The position numbers and the translations under genes are program-made. Source: Candidatus Aminicenantota bacterium (GTDB taxonomy: Bacteria; Acidobacteriota; Aminicenantia; Aminicenantales; Saccharicenantaceae). From it: a stretch of 64,000 nucleotides of DNA. The notes under the pieces were generated by a model, which was given only the letters and a program-made list of their open reading frames with translations, was not told the origin of the DNA and made no database searches. Shown here piece after piece: positions 24,083 through 34,038 of the stretch. The stretch is from positions 248,001-312,000 of the forward strand of contig JAGNLW010000003.1 in assembly GCA_017999365.1 (NCBI GenBank). Reading direction: 5' to 3'. Each line of letters opens with the position of its first letter. The first letter of the stretch is position 1.

Positions 24083-26173
24083 ATGACGAGCGACATCGCC
24101 AGAATGCGCAACATCGGCATCAGCGCCCACATCGACTCCGGCAAGACGACCCTGACGGAGCGGATCCTCTTCTACTGCAAGAAGATCCACAAGATCCACG
24201 AGGTCAAGGGCAAGGACGGCGTGGGCGCGACCATGGATTCCATGGACCTCGAGCGCGAGCGGGGCATCACCATCGCCTCGGCCACGACCAACGTCGGCTG
24301 GGACGGCCACTCGGTCAACATCATCGACACCCCGGGCCACGTCGACTTCACCATCGAGGTCGAGCGCTCCCTGCGGGTCCTCGACTCGGCCATCCTGGTC
24401 CTCTGCTCGGTCGGCGGCGTCCAGTCCCAGACGATCACGGTCGACCGCCAGCTGCGCCGGTACAACGTCCCCTTCATCGCCTTCGTCAACAAGGTCGACC
24501 GCGTCGGGGCCAATCCGGTCAAGGTCCGGGACCAGCTCGTCGAGAAGCTCGGCCGCAAGGCCGTCCTCATGCAGCTGCCCATCGGCCTCGAGAGCGCCTT
24601 CGAGGGCATCATCGACCTGGTGGCCATGAAGGCCCTCTATTTCGACGGCCCCGAGGGCGAGGTCATCCGGGTCGAGGACATCCCCGCCGCCTACGCCGAG
24701 GAGGCCGCCCGGCGGCGCGAGGAGATGCTCGACGCCGTGTCCATGCACTGCGACGAGCTCATGGAGGCCGCCATCGAAGGGCGCGCCACCGAGGCCCTGG
24801 TCAAGGCCGCCGTCCGCCGGGCCACGGTGGCCCGCGAGATCATCCCCGTCTTCGTCGGCTCGGCGTACCGGAACAAGGGCATCCAGCCCCTCCTCGACGC
24901 CGTCGTCGACTACCTCCCTGACCCGTCCCAGGTCGAGAACCGGGCCATCGACCTCGACCGGGAGGGGGTCGAGCTGACCCTGTCGTCGGACCCGGCCGCC
25001 AAGACCGTGGCCCTGGCCTTCAAGCTCGAGGACGGCCCTTACGGCCAGCTGACCTACATCCGCATCTACCAGGGGAGCCTGCGCAAGGGCGACGAGCTCG
25101 TCAACACCCGCTCCGGGCAGAAGATCAAGGTCGGCCGCCTGGTCCGCATGCACGCCGACACCATGTCCGAGATCGCCGAGGCCGGCCCCGGCGACATCGT
25201 GGCCCTGTTCGGGGTCGAGTGCGCCTCGGGCGACACCTTCTGCGCCCCCGGGCTCAACCTGGCCATGACGGCCATCTACGTCCCCGAGCCGGTCATCTCG
25301 CTGGCCATCGAACCGGTCGACAAGAACGCCGCCGACCGCATGGCCAAGGCCCTCAACCGGTTCACCAAGGAGGACCCGACCTTCCGGACCCACGTCGACC
25401 CCGAGTCCAGCCAGACCATCATCCAGGGCATGGGCGAGCTCCACCTCGACGTCTACATCGAGCGCATGAAGCGCGAGTACCGGGCCGAGGTCCGGACCGG
25501 CATGCCCCAGGTCGCCTACCGCGAGGCCATCGGCCAGGCCGTCGAGTTCGACTACACCCACAAGAAGCAGACCGGCGGCTCCGGCCAGTACGCCCGGGTC
25601 AGCGGCCGGCTCGAGCCCCTGGCCAAGGGCGGCTACGAGTTCGCCAACGAGGTCAAGGGCGGCCGCATCCCGCGCGAGTTCATCCCCTCCTGCGACAAGG
25701 GCTTCCGGGCGGCCATGAAGAAGGGCTCGCTCATCGGCTTTCCCGTCGTCGGCGTCAGGGTCGTCGTCGCCGACGGGCAGTACCACCCCGTCGACTCCTC
25801 GGACATCGCCTTCCAGACGGCCGCCCAGGGCGCCTTCCGCCAGGTCTACCCGAAAGCCAAGCCCCAGATCCTCGAGCCCATCATGAAGGTCTCGGTCGAG
25901 GGCCCGACGGAGTTCGCCGGCAACGTCTTCGCCACCATCAGTCAGCGGCGGGGCACGATCGTCAGCTCGGTCGAGGACGGCCAGTTCTCGCGTGTCGACG
26001 CCGAAGTGCCCCTGGCCGAGATGTTCGGCTACTCGACCGTCCTGCGCTCCCTGACCCAAGGCAAAGCCGAGTTCACGATGGAGTTCCTGAAATACGGCCG
26101 GGTGCCGTCATTCATCGCCGAGGAGCTGACGGCCGCGCACCTCGAGAAGCAGCGCCAAGAATCCCAGAGATAA
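24083..26173 (+). CDS. fusA: Elongation factor G, mitochondrial EFG1-like (spd-type)
   Basis: A 696-residue GTPase with all G motifs: [26 protein letters not shown] and the GSAY region, followed by domains II-V. It would translocate tRNA and mRNA through the ribosome. The stretches [14 protein letters not shown] and [16 protein letters not shown] are typical of mitochondrial EFG1 and the spd-type EF-Gs found in spirochaetes, planctomycetes and delta-proteobacteria, not of the classical str-operon fusA. No rpsL/rpsG/tuf genes are near. It is followed after 14 nt by a gene for an unknown P-loop ATPase, so the two are probably co-transcribed. Confidence 0.9.
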   Translation: MTSDIARMRNIGISAHIDSGKTTLTERILFYCKKIHKIHEVKGKDGVGATMDSMDLERERGITIASATTNVGWDGHSVNIIDTPGHVDFTIEVERSLRVLDSAILVLCSVGGVQSQTITVDRQLRRYNVPFIAFVNKVDRVGANPVKVRDQLVEKLGRKAVLMQLPIGLESAFEGIIDLVAMKALYFDGPEGEVIRVEDIPAAYAEEAARRREEMLDAVSMHCDELMEAAIEGRATEALVKAAVRRATVAREIIPVFVGSAYRNKGIQPLLDAVVDYLPDPSQVENRAIDLDREGVELTLSSDPAAKTVALAFKLEDGPYGQLTYIRIYQGSLRKGDELVNTRSGQKIKVGRLVRMHADTMSEIAEAGPGDIVALFGVECASGDTFCAPGLNLAMTAIYVPEPVISLAIEPVDKNAADRMAKALNRFTKEDPTFRTHVDPESSQTIIQGMGELHLDVYIERMKREYRAEVRTGMPQVAYREAIGQAVEFDYTHKKQTGGSGQYARVSGRLEPLAKGGYEFANEVKGGRIPREFIPSCDKGFRAAMKKGSLIGFPVVGVRVVVADGQYHPVDSSDIAFQTAAQGAFRQVYPKAKPQILEPIMKVSVEGPTEFAGNVFATISQRRGTIVSSVEDGQFSRVDAEVPLAEMFGYSTVLRSLTQGKAEFTMEFLKYGRVPSFIAEELTAAHLEKQRQESQR

Positions 26174-26187
26174 CGGAGAGGACCATC

Positions 26188-26919
26188 ATGACGCTCACGG
26201 TCAAGGAAGAACTCATCAAGCGGAGCCCCCTCCGCATCCTCGAGAAGTCGATCTCCGGCGGCCTCGGCCGGGGCCACATCGGCGTGCTGGCCAGCCGCAA
26301 GGGCGTCGGCAAGACGGCCTGCCTCGTCCACATCGCGGCCGACAAGCTCCTCCAGGAGAAGCCCGTCATCCACGTCTCCTACGCCAGCCGGGTCGACCAC
26401 ATCATCACCTGGTACGAGGACATCTTCAAGGAGATCGCCAAGAAGCCGAAGATGCGGGCCGCCCTGGCCGAGGTCGACGAGCTCATCCGCCACCGGGTCA
26501 TCATGAACTTCAAGCAGGACGGCGCCCGGACGGAGCAGGTCCTGCGCAGCCTCGAGGCCATGATCGTCCACGCCAACTTCCGGGCCGAGACGGTCATCGT
26601 CGACGGCCTCGACTTCGCCGCGGCCGGCCCGGAGGAGCTGCGGAAATTCAAGGACTTCGCCGGCCGCCTCGGCCTCGAGGTCTGGTTCAGCGCTTCGCTC
26701 AAGGGCGAGGAGCCCCTCTTCGACGACCGCGGCATCCCCCGCGAGCTCGAAGCCTACCTGGGGGTCGTCGACGTCCTCATCTCCCTCCAGCACCACGGCG
26801 ACCACGTCCACTTCAATCTGGTCCAGGACCACGGCCGCCTGGCCCCGAAGGACCTGCGCCTGAAGCTCGACCCGACGACCCTGCTCATCGCCAAGGACGT
26901 CAAGCCGCGGGCCCGCTGA
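26188..26919 (+). CDS. RecA/KaiC-like P-loop ATPase of unknown role
   Basis: A 243-residue cytosolic protein with a Walker A motif (ASRKGVGKTA, about residues 34-43) and a Walker B strand (ETVIVDGLDF, about 132-141), the spacing expected in RecA/KaiC/DnaB-like folds. No signal peptide, DNA-binding domain or known family signature is visible. The ATG at 26188 has GGAGAGGA about 6 nt upstream and lies 14 nt after the EF-G stop. The pairing with an EF-G hints at a role tied to translation, but this is only context. Confidence 0.6.
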   Translation: MTLTVKEELIKRSPLRILEKSISGGLGRGHIGVLASRKGVGKTACLVHIAADKLLQEKPVIHVSYASRVDHIITWYEDIFKEIAKKPKMRAALAEVDELIRHRVIMNFKQDGARTEQVLRSLEAMIVHANFRAETVIVDGLDFAAAGPEELRKFKDFAGRLGLEVWFSASLKGEEPLFDDRGIPRELEAYLGVVDVLISLQHHGDHVHFNLVQDHGRLAPKDLRLKLDPTTLLIAKDVKPRAR

Positions 26920-26926
26920 CGGCGTT

Positions 26927-26955
26927 TTGACTCGCCCCGGCGGCTGTGTTATATC
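26927..26955 (+). promoter_or_regulatory. Sigma-70-type promoter for the HAD gene
   Basis: TTGACT (26927-26932), 17-nt spacer, TATATC (26950-26955). It lies just after the preceding stop codon, 46 nt before the proposed start. Confidence 0.55.
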
Positions 26956-27001
26956 TGCCGTCGCGACGGGCGGCCCGGTCCTCCCGCCCGCCTCTCTGGA
27001 T

Positions 27002-27694
27002 ATGACGACGACCCCGAGCGCCCGCATCTCCTTCCCCCGCGGCACGCGTCTGGCCGTCATCGACCTCGACGGCACCCTCCTGCAGGGGATGAACGCCGAG
27101 CGCATGTTCTACCTCCACCTTCTGGCCCACGGCCACGCCGGCTTCCTGCGCCTGGCCGGGTTCCTCCTGTCGCTCCTCCGCGACACCCTCCGGCTGGGCT
27201 TCCGCCCCGCCCTCGGGGCCAACGCCCGCATCCTCAAGGACCGCGCCCCCGAAGAGGTCGCGGGGTGGGCCCAGGCCTACGGCCGGGCCTTCCTCCGCAA
27301 GGCCGTCCCCGACGACCTGCGCCGGAAGATCCTCGACCTCAAGGGACAGGGCTGCCGCATCGTCCTGCTGTCCGGCTCCCTCCAGATCCTCGTCGACCAG
27401 CTCAAGGACCGGCTCGAGGCCGAGGTCCTCATCGGCACCGAGCTCGAGGTCGCCGGCGGGCGGCTCACCGGCCGGAAGACGGGCGTCTTCGCCTACGGGC
27501 CGGGCAAGATCGTCGCCCTCTACAAGCGCGTCGATCCCGAGGGCATCGACTGGGCGGGGTCCTGGGCCCTGGCCGACCGCATCTCGGACCTGCCCGTCTT
27601 CGAGCTCGTCGGCCATCCGGTCGTCGTCCACGGCGACCGGCGGCTGAGACGGCTGGCCCGCGACCGGGGCTGGGAGATCGTCGGCAAGCGCTAG
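27002..27694 (+). CDS. HAD-IB family phosphatase
   Basis: A 230-residue HAD-superfamily hydrolase. The nucleophile motif is DLDGTLL (Asp21, Asp23), motif II is the Ser in LLSGSLQ and motif IV the Asp in WALADRISDLPVFE, as in HAD-IB enzymes related to SerB and to lysophospholipid or phosphoserine phosphatases. The cap region (about 35-100) is hydrophobic and basic. The ATG at 27002 is chosen by similarity of the N-terminus; no strong ribosome site precedes it. The substrate is unknown; the lipid-related genes that follow (flippase-like, CDP-alcohol transferase) make a lipid phosphate possible. Confidence 0.75.
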   Translation: MTTTPSARISFPRGTRLAVIDLDGTLLQGMNAERMFYLHLLAHGHAGFLRLAGFLLSLLRDTLRLGFRPALGANARILKDRAPEEVAGWAQAYGRAFLRKAVPDDLRRKILDLKGQGCRIVLLSGSLQILVDQLKDRLEAEVLIGTELEVAGGRLTGRKTGVFAYGPGKIVALYKRVDPEGIDWAGSWALADRISDLPVFELVGHPVVVHGDRRLRRLARDRGWEIVGKR

Positions 27695-27695
27695 G

Positions 27696-27725
27696 GAGGC
27701 GGGAAAGCGCCGGGGCGGCCGCCTC
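27696..27725. terminator. Possible bidirectional terminator hairpin between convergent genes
   Basis: GAGGCGG (27696-27702) pairs with CCGCCTC (27719-27725). It occupies the 35-bp gap between two convergent genes. No U-tract follows on either side, so termination is only a possibility. Confidence 0.35.
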
Positions 27726-27729
27726 GGGC

Positions 27730-29400
27730 TCAGAACAGGCAGGTCAACCCGGCGAACGTTCGCGTCTCAGTGCCGCTCGCCCGGAAGTCCCCGATCCGGC
27801 CCCGCCGGTGGATGGACTCGACGGCCCCGAACACGCTCAGGGGCGAGCCTGCGGGCCCCCAACCGGCCTTGAGCAGAAGGCGCGTCCGGCCGTCGGCGGC
27901 GTGGACGTCGTTGGTCAGTTCCGACTGGAAGCGGTCCCGGTTCTCCCACGACCCGTAGGCGTGGGCGCTGGCCAGGCCGCGGAGTCGGAAACCGCGCCAA
28001 TCGAGGTCGATCCGGGCCGAGGCGCTGGCCCCCAGGGCGTAGTGGTAGCCGAAATAGGCCAGCGTCGTCTTCATCCCCTCGATGGAGTGGGACGCCGAAT
28101 AGGCGTTGAAGGCGTAGGCGTTCATCATGGCGAAGTCGGCGTAGGCGTCGGCGACGACGCGGACCTTGACGCCGCGCCCGAACCGCGTCCAGTCGAGGAC
28201 CGGCCCGAAGAGGTGGGTCACCGACGTCTTGTCGCGAAAATCCGTCGGCGTCCCCGGCAGGGGATCGATGTGGACCTGGACGCTCGTCGCGTCGTATACC
28301 GTCGGCCGCTTGCGAACGTAGGAGAAGGCCGAGCCCAGGCCGAGCGACAGGGCGTAGCCCCGGCCCGCATCGTCGATGTCCTGGCGGTACCAGGCCATGG
28401 GGACGACCCGGGCGTAGAGGTCCACTTCCTCGGACGCCCCGCCGCGCAGGTGGGTGTCCTCGGGCTGGCGCCGCCGCAGGGCGACGTCGATATCGAGTTG
28501 GCTCAGCGAGATGTCCTTCAGGACCCGCCGGAAAGCGCCGGGCCGGCCGTACTCGGGGACCCGAATGATCTCGGTCGCGACGCCGAGCCAGGCCGCGTCG
28601 AAGGCGGGCCGGCCGGTCTCGGAGGCGTGACGCCAGCCGGCCGAGAACGAGAAGGCCGACCAGCCGGGAGCGTCATAGAGCCGGGAAGCCGGTCGGCGGC
28701 GGTCGAGGAGCTGGTTGAACTCGTTGACCGGGTTCATGAAGGCCAGGGCCCGGCGGACCGGGGACCGGCTGTGGTGGAAGAGATCGGACAGCTGGTACCA
28801 GGCCTCCCCGAGCGAAATGGCCCCGAAGGTCGTCATGAACATGTCGTTGATGGAGATGACCTCGCGCCACTCCGAGACGTACTCGTAGGACAGCGAGGAG
28901 ACGAAGGCGGCCAGCAGGGACTCTTTCCAGTCCAGGTAGTTCGTCCGGGCCATCTGGTAGTAGAAGGCCCCGGCGATGACATGGGTCCAGTTGGTGACGT
29001 AATTGTTGGAGTCGAAGCGGATGGCCTCGGTCGTCAGGAAGCGGCGGTACTGGTCCTCGCAGGTCAGCTCGTACTGCCAGTCCTCGACCCAGCGGTGGTA
29101 GTCCGACCAGTAGCGGACGGTCGAATAGACGGCTACGACGCCGAGCTCGAGCAGGGCCCGCTTGGTCCGCTTGGGCATGACGGCCGCGTCCGGGACCGGC
29201 TTCTCGGCGTCCTCGGGCGTTCCCGATGCCGGAGCGGCCAGAGAGAAGGCGGCCGGCCGGGGCCCGGCGGCGGGGACGGCCAGGGAGAAGGGGATCCCCT
29301 CGGCCCGGGCCGCCGGGGGGACGGCCATCGCGGCCAGGCCCGTAAGGACGGCCAGGCCGAGGGCGGCGGCTCGTTTCGGGGAAGGGAAGAGGTCGATCAC
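27730..29400 (-). CDS. DUF3943 outer-membrane-associated protein
   Basis: A 556-residue exported protein. After a signal peptide (about 1-33) and a Pro/Ala-rich linker, residues about 75-200 form the DUF3943 region, with NNYVTNWTHVIAGAFYY, EYVSEWREVISINDMFMT and LGEAWYQLSD. The remaining 330 residues have alternating beta-strand character and end in CLF, as in outer-membrane barrels. The family function is unknown. The first codon is a GTG at 29400 with only a weak ribosome site. The gene is divergent from the flippase-like gene across a 60-bp region that must hold both promoters. Confidence 0.75.
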   Translation of the reverse strand: MIDLFPSPKRAAALGLAVLTGLAAMAVPPAARAEGIPFSLAVPAAGPRPAAFSLAAPASGTPEDAEKPVPDAAVMPKRTKRALLELGVVAVYSTVRYWSDYHRWVEDWQYELTCEDQYRRFLTTEAIRFDSNNYVTNWTHVIAGAFYYQMARTNYLDWKESLLAAFVSSLSYEYVSEWREVISINDMFMTTFGAISLGEAWYQLSDLFHHSRSPVRRALAFMNPVNEFNQLLDRRRPASRLYDAPGWSAFSFSAGWRHASETGRPAFDAAWLGVATEIIRVPEYGRPGAFRRVLKDISLSQLDIDVALRRRQPEDTHLRGGASEEVDLYARVVPMAWYRQDIDDAGRGYALSLGLGSAFSYVRKRPTVYDATSVQVHIDPLPGTPTDFRDKTSVTHLFGPVLDWTRFGRGVKVRVVADAYADFAMMNAYAFNAYSASHSIEGMKTTLAYFGYHYALGASASARIDLDWRGFRLRGLASAHAYGSWENRDRFQSELTNDVHAADGRTRLLLKAGWGPAGSPLSVFGAVESIHRRGRIGDFRASGTETRTFAGLTCLF

Positions 29401-29405
29401 GTTTT

Positions 29406-29434
29406 TTGCTTTTCCGGGTACAGGGGACTAAAAT
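29406..29434 (+). promoter_or_regulatory. Sigma-70-type promoter for the flippase-like gene
   Basis: TTGCTT (29406-29411), 17-nt spacer, TAAAAT (29429-29434). The start codon is 26 nt downstream after GAGGAGAG. Confidence 0.6.
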
Positions 29435-29460
29435 AGGCCAACCCTCGAGGAGAGTCAAGC

Positions 29461-30528
29461 ATGTTCAGGCTGGGCCGGGTCGGACGGGAGAGCGGCGGCG
29501 CCCCGCCGTCCGGGTCCAAGGCCGGGACCCTCGTCCTCAGACTCGTCGGCTGGGCCGGCGTAGCCCTGTTCGTCTACCTCATCGTCCGGACGGGGCCGCG
29601 GGAGATCCTGCGGGCCATCGGCCGCCTCAGCCTTCTCGAGGTCGCCGCCCTCATGGGCCTGCGCCTCCTCTATTGGCTCGTCCGGGCCGTCAACTGGCGG
29701 GCCCTGCTCGTGGCCTCGGGGGAGCGGGTCCCCTTCGGCCACATCCTGGGGGCCCGCATCGCCGGCTACGCCGTCAGCTATCTCACCCCGGCGGGCAACA
29801 TCGGCGGCGAGACGGTCCGTATCTTCTGCCTGGACCGGGTCGGCCGGAACAAGTGCCTGGCCACGGTCGTCGTCGACAAGACCGTCGAGTTCCTGGCCGG
29901 CCTGGCCACGGTGGCCCTGTCGGTCGTCTTCCTCATCACCGAGTTCGCCCTGCCGCGGCGCCAGAAGATCGAGCTCTTCGCGGCCATCGCCGTCCTCGTC
30001 CTGCTGCTCGTCTTCCTCGTCCTCAAACAGCGCCAGGGCCTGTTCGGCTGGGGCCTGGACACGCTCCGGAAGCTCAAGATCCGCGTCCCCTTCCTCGAGA
30101 ACCGGCGCGACAAGATCCTCGAGACCGACGCCCACATCGCCGACTTCTACGGCCGCCATCCGCGGCTCTTCCTGGCCCTGTTCGCCTCCTACTTCGCCCA
30201 GGCCTGGCTCTGGGCCGCCGAGATCTACTTCACCTTCCGGTTCCTGGGCGGCGAGACGCCGACCTTCTTCAAGTGCTTTCTCATCGTCACCCTGGGGTCG
30301 TTCTATTCGTTCCTGCCCGTGCCGGGCTCGGTCGGTGTGTACGAGCTGACCTACGTGTCGCTTTTCGCCCTGCTCCGCATCGAGATGTCCTCGGGGATGG
30401 CCGTCATCCTGATCCGCCGGGTCGTCGGGTTGATCTGGGCCGGGATCGGGGTCGTCCCCCTGATGAGGAAGCGGAGCGGCGCCCCGGTCAGCGGGTCGCC
30501 GCCGCCTGAGCGTCCCGTCCCTTCCTGA
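29461..30528 (+). CDS. Flippase-like membrane protein (YbhN/LPG synthase TM domain family)
   Basis: A 355-residue multi-pass membrane protein with about eight helices and the family motifs GARIAGYAVSYLTPAGNIGGETVR and TVVVDKTVEF. This is the flippase-like domain shared by YbhN and the membrane half of MprF, associated with moving or modifying phospholipids. It has its own promoter and a GAGGAGAG site. Its last 41 nt overlap, in opposite direction, the 3' end of the CDP-alcohol phosphatidyltransferase gene, so the two messages are partly antisense. Together with that gene it suggests lipid or glycolipid synthesis. Confidence 0.8.
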   Translation: MFRLGRVGRESGGAPPSGSKAGTLVLRLVGWAGVALFVYLIVRTGPREILRAIGRLSLLEVAALMGLRLLYWLVRAVNWRALLVASGERVPFGHILGARIAGYAVSYLTPAGNIGGETVRIFCLDRVGRNKCLATVVVDKTVEFLAGLATVALSVVFLITEFALPRRQKIELFAAIAVLVLLLVFLVLKQRQGLFGWGLDTLRKLKIRVPFLENRRDKILETDAHIADFYGRHPRLFLALFASYFAQAWLWAAEIYFTFRFLGGETPTFFKCFLIVTLGSFYSFLPVPGSVGVYELTYVSLFALLRIEMSSGMAVILIRRVVGLIWAGIGVVPLMRKRSGAPVSGSPPPERPVPS

Positions 30529-31177
30529 TGAAGGTGATCAGCTTGATGAAGGTCCCCAGGGAGCCCATCACGAAGACGCCGAGGAGGATCCCGAGCGGCC
30601 AGCCGGAGACGGAACAGACGAAGATGACGAACACGGCCAGGTTCTTGGCCTCGGCTCCTTCCCCGTTGTTGGACACGCCCATATAGATGTTGTTGAGGTA
30701 GAAGAGCCCCACCTGGAGCAGGTAGAAGCCGATCGTCAGCAGGCCGAGCATGAGGACCCGGGGGTCGCCCGAGACCCGGAAGATGCCGAAGGTGACGCCG
30801 GTCAGCACGGCGAAGTCGCAGATGCGGTCGAAGAACAGGTCCAGGAACGCCCCGTAGCGGCTGGCCAGGCCCTTGGCCCGGGCCAGCATGCCGTCGGCGT
30901 TGTCGAAGATGTCCGAGAGCAGGGCCAGCACGCCCCCGACGGCCACCGGCAGCCGCCGCCCGGCCGAATAGACGACGGCCGCGGCCATGGACAGCAGGAA
31001 CGAGGCGTAGGTCAGTTGGTTCGGCATGATCCTCGTCTTGTACACCAGGCGGACGATCAGGGACGCCAGGGGGCGGACGATGAGCCGGTCGACGGGGATG
31101 AATTTGTGGAGGAAGGGATAGGACCGGACGGTCTTGAGCGACCGGCCGTAATCGAACGAGCTGTCGGGAGTGCTCAT
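30488..31177 (-). CDS. CDP-alcohol phosphatidyltransferase family protein
   Basis: A 229-residue membrane protein with the complete family motif: DNADGMLAR at about residues 92-100, then G at 109, D at 113 and D at 117 (D-x2-DG-x2-AR-x8-G-x3-D-x3-D). It would join a CDP-linked alcohol, usually CDP-diacylglycerol or an inositol/glycerol derivative, to an acceptor in the inner membrane. Several helices follow the motif. The gene is transcribed toward the flippase-like gene and overlaps its end by 41 nt. The specific alcohol cannot be assigned. Confidence 0.85.
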   Translation of the reverse strand: MSTPDSSFDYGRSLKTVRSYPFLHKFIPVDRLIVRPLASLIVRLVYKTRIMPNQLTYASFLLSMAAAVVYSAGRRLPVAVGGVLALLSDIFDNADGMLARAKGLASRYGAFLDLFFDRICDFAVLTGVTFGIFRVSGDPRVLMLGLLTIGFYLLQVGLFYLNNIYMGVSNNGEGAEAKNLAVFVIFVCSVSGWPLGILLGVFVMGSLGTFIKLITFIRKGRDAQAAATR

Positions 31178-31287
31178 GAGGGGCCTTAGCCTTCCGGGTC
31201 TATATATCCTATAACCGCCCGCGGGGTCAAGGCGGCGGGCAAGACGGACCGTTTCCTGTTATAATCGGTCCTTGCGGAGGTGACCGA

Positions 31288-32619
31288 ATGAGGAAGATCT
31301 CCCGGTTCCTGGTCCCGGCCGTCGCCACCCTGGTCATGGCCCTGTCCCTGTCGGCGTCCTTCCGGAAAGAGGACGTCAAGGTCCACACCCTCGACAACGG
31401 GCTCAAGGTCCTGCTCGTCGAGGACCACAACGTCCCGAGCGTGTCCCTGTACACGTTCTTCCGGGTCGGCTCGCGCAACGAGCGGCCCGGTCTGACGGGC
31501 GTGTCCCACTTCATCGAGCACATGATGTTCAACGGCACGCCCAAGACCGGCCCCGGCGAGTTCGACCGCAAGATGGAGTTCGCCGGCGGCAGCAACAACG
31601 CCTATACCGGCGACGACCTGACGGCCTACACGGACTGGTTCCCGCCGGCCGCCCTCGAGGCCATGATCGAGATGGAGGCCGACCGCATGCAGGGCCTGTC
31701 CTTCGTCCCCGAGGTCTTCGAGTCCGAGCGCGGGGTCATCGCCTCGGAGCGCCGCCTGGGCGTCGACAACGACAACGACGCCATCCTGAGCGAGAACGTC
31801 CGGGCCACGGCCATCATGGCCCACCCCTACCACTGGGACGTCATCGGCTGGATGAGCGACATCCTGAGCTGGCGCCGGGACGAGGTCGCGGCCTACTACC
31901 GGACCTACTACGCCCCGAACAACGCCGTCCTCGTCATCGCCGGGGACATCGATCCGGTCCGGACCATGGAGCTCGTCCGCAAGCACTACGGGCCCATCAA
32001 GGCCTCCCCGCCCCCGCCGCCCGTCTCGACGGTCGAGCCGCCCCAGATGGGGACCAAGACCGTCGTCATCCGCAAGGAGGCCCAGGCGCCTTCCTATCTC
32101 GCCGTCTGGCACGGCCCCGCGTACAAGGACGCGGACTTCTTCCCGCTGTCCGTCCTGGCCAAGCCGCTCCTCGAGGGCGAGAGCAGCCGGCTCTACCGGC
32201 GGCTCGTCCGCGACGAGGAGCTGGCCATCGACGTCGGCGGCGGCATCAACGAGACCATCGATCCCCAGCTCTTCCAGATCTTCGTCAAGCCCCGGCCCGG
32301 GGCCGACCTCGAGCGCATCGACAAGGTCGTCGAGGAGGAGCTGGCCAAGGTCCGGGAGGACGGCATCACCGCCAGGGAGCTCGAGAAGGCCCTGAACATC
32401 GTCCGCAACGACTTCTACCGCGGCCTCCAGACGGTCGCCGGGAAGGCCAACCAGCTCGGCCAGGCCGAGCTCGTCGCGGGCGATTTCGCCCGCCTGTTCA
32501 CCGTCATGGACGACTACGCGGCCGTCGGGACCGACCGGGTCCGGGAGGCCGCCCGCAAAGTCTTCACGGCCAACAACAAGACCGTCGGGATGCTCATCCC
32601 CGAAGGAGGCGTCCAGTGA
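31288..32619 (+). CDS. M16 family zinc peptidase, active subunit
   Basis: A 443-residue exported protein with a signal peptide (about 1-24). The inverted zinc motif HFIEH starts at His74 (Glu77, His78) and a matching Glu154 lies in VIASERR, giving HxxEH-x75-E. It probably degrades peptides in the periplasm. A TATAAT at 31260-31265 and a GGAGGTGA site precede the ATG. The stop overlaps the GTG of a second M16 protein that lacks the zinc motif; such active/inactive pairs form heterodimers in bacteria (processing-peptidase-like). Confidence 0.88.
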   Translation: MRKISRFLVPAVATLVMALSLSASFRKEDVKVHTLDNGLKVLLVEDHNVPSVSLYTFFRVGSRNERPGLTGVSHFIEHMMFNGTPKTGPGEFDRKMEFAGGSNNAYTGDDLTAYTDWFPPAALEAMIEMEADRMQGLSFVPEVFESERGVIASERRLGVDNDNDAILSENVRATAIMAHPYHWDVIGWMSDILSWRRDEVAAYYRTYYAPNNAVLVIAGDIDPVRTMELVRKHYGPIKASPPPPPVSTVEPPQMGTKTVVIRKEAQAPSYLAVWHGPAYKDADFFPLSVLAKPLLEGESSRLYRRLVRDEELAIDVGGGINETIDPQLFQIFVKPRPGADLERIDKVVEEELAKVREDGITARELEKALNIVRNDFYRGLQTVAGKANQLGQAELVAGDFARLFTVMDDYAAVGTDRVREAARKVFTANNKTVGMLIPEGGVQ

Positions 32620-34016
32620 AAAGCCCCGCCCGCAGGCGCCTCGCCGGCGTCCTGACCATGGCGCTCGCCGTCGCCCTGCCCTTGGCGGCCGCCGGCCAGC
32701 TTCCCGCGCCGGAGAAAATGGTCCTCAAGAACGGCCTGACCGTCTACCTCCTGCGCAACGCCGATCAGCCGCTCGTCAGCGTCCGCGTCCTCTTCGGCGG
32801 GGCCGGCACGGCCTTCGACCCGGCCGGATCCGAGGGGACGGCCGGACTGGCCGCGGCCCTGTTGACGAAGGGGGCCGGGGACCTCGACGCCGACGGCCTC
32901 GCCGAAGCCCTCGATTTCATGGGCGCATCCCTCGGCTTCGGCGCGGCCGAAGAATACGCCCAGCTCGCCGGGGATTCCCTGGCCGAGCACTTCCCCCGCC
33001 TCCTCGAGATCGCGGCCGCCTGCCTGACCTCGCCCGCCTTCGCTCCCGCGGAGTTCGAAAAAGAGCGGTCCCTGAGGATCGACGCCATCAAGTCGGCCAA
33101 GGACAACCCCGGGGCGGCCGTGCGCTATTACTTTCAGAAGGCCTATTTCGGGGACCACCCCATGGGCCACCTGGCCTCCGGCACGGAAGCCTCGCTCGCC
33201 GGCATGACCGTGGGGACGGTCCGGGACTTCCACCGCGGGCGCTATCGCCCCGACCGGGCCGTGGCGGCCGTCGTCGGGGACGTCGACAGGGCCAAGCTCC
33301 GGCCGCTCCTCGAACGGACGCTCGGCCGCATGACCCGGCCGTCGGGCCCGGCCCCGGCCACGGGCCTGCCCGCCCTGCCCCGGCCGAAAGGCCGCCGGCT
33401 GCTGCTCGTCGACAAGCCCGACGCGACCCAGGCCTACTTCTCGCTCGGCGCCCCGGGCTACGCCATGGGCGACCCGGTCTCGGCGGCCGCTTCGGCCATG
33501 AACACCCTTTTCGGGGGCCGCTTCACCTCCTGGCTCAACTCGGAGCTGCGCATCAAGCGGGGCCTGACCTACGGCGCCTCGAGCGCGTTCCGGTCCTGGG
33601 CCGGCGGCGGCCTGTTCACGGTCGGCTCCTACACCAAGAACGACAAGATCGGCGAGATGCTCGACATCGTCTTCGACCTCCTCGGCAAAGGCGTCCGCGA
33701 GGGTTTCCCGGCCGAGGAGACGGAGAGCGGCCGCAACTACATCCTCGGCCAGTTCCCCCGGAGCCTGGAGACCAACGCCAGCAAGGCCGCGGCCTACGTC
33801 CGGCTGGCCTACTACAAGCGCGGCTTCGACGAGTACGACCGCTACCTCGACGAGATCGGCCGGCTCGGCCCGGCGGCCCTCAAGGCCGCGGCCGCGAAGC
33901 TCCTGCCCCTGGACGATCTCGTCCTCGTCGTCGTCGGCAAGGCGTCCGAGATCCGGCCCCTGCTGGCCAAGTACGGCGAATGGCAAGAGAAGAGGATCTC
34001 CGATCCCGGTTTCTGA
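32616..34016 (+). CDS. M16 family protein, inactive partner subunit
   Basis: A 466-residue exported protein (signal peptide about 1-26) of M16 fold. Where the zinc motif would be, the sequence reads GLAAALLTKGAG, with no HxxEH, so it should not bind zinc. It retains the substrate-binding Arg/Tyr region NSELRIKRGLTYGASS of the second M16 half. It is likely the beta subunit completing the active site of the preceding enzyme. The GTG start overlaps the previous stop (GTGA) with GAAGGAGG upstream, so the pair is translationally coupled. Confidence 0.85.
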   Translation: MKSPARRRLAGVLTMALAVALPLAAAGQLPAPEKMVLKNGLTVYLLRNADQPLVSVRVLFGGAGTAFDPAGSEGTAGLAAALLTKGAGDLDADGLAEALDFMGASLGFGAAEEYAQLAGDSLAEHFPRLLEIAAACLTSPAFAPAEFEKERSLRIDAIKSAKDNPGAAVRYYFQKAYFGDHPMGHLASGTEASLAGMTVGTVRDFHRGRYRPDRAVAAVVGDVDRAKLRPLLERTLGRMTRPSGPAPATGLPALPRPKGRRLLLVDKPDATQAYFSLGAPGYAMGDPVSAAASAMNTLFGGRFTSWLNSELRIKRGLTYGASSAFRSWAGGGLFTVGSYTKNDKIGEMLDIVFDLLGKGVREGFPAEETESGRNYILGQFPRSLETNASKAAAYVRLAYYKRGFDEYDRYLDEIGRLGPAALKAAAAKLLPLDDLVLVVVGKASEIRPLLAKYGEWQEKRISDPGF

Positions 34017-34038
34017 CCCGGGGCCGGAGGGAGGAGCC

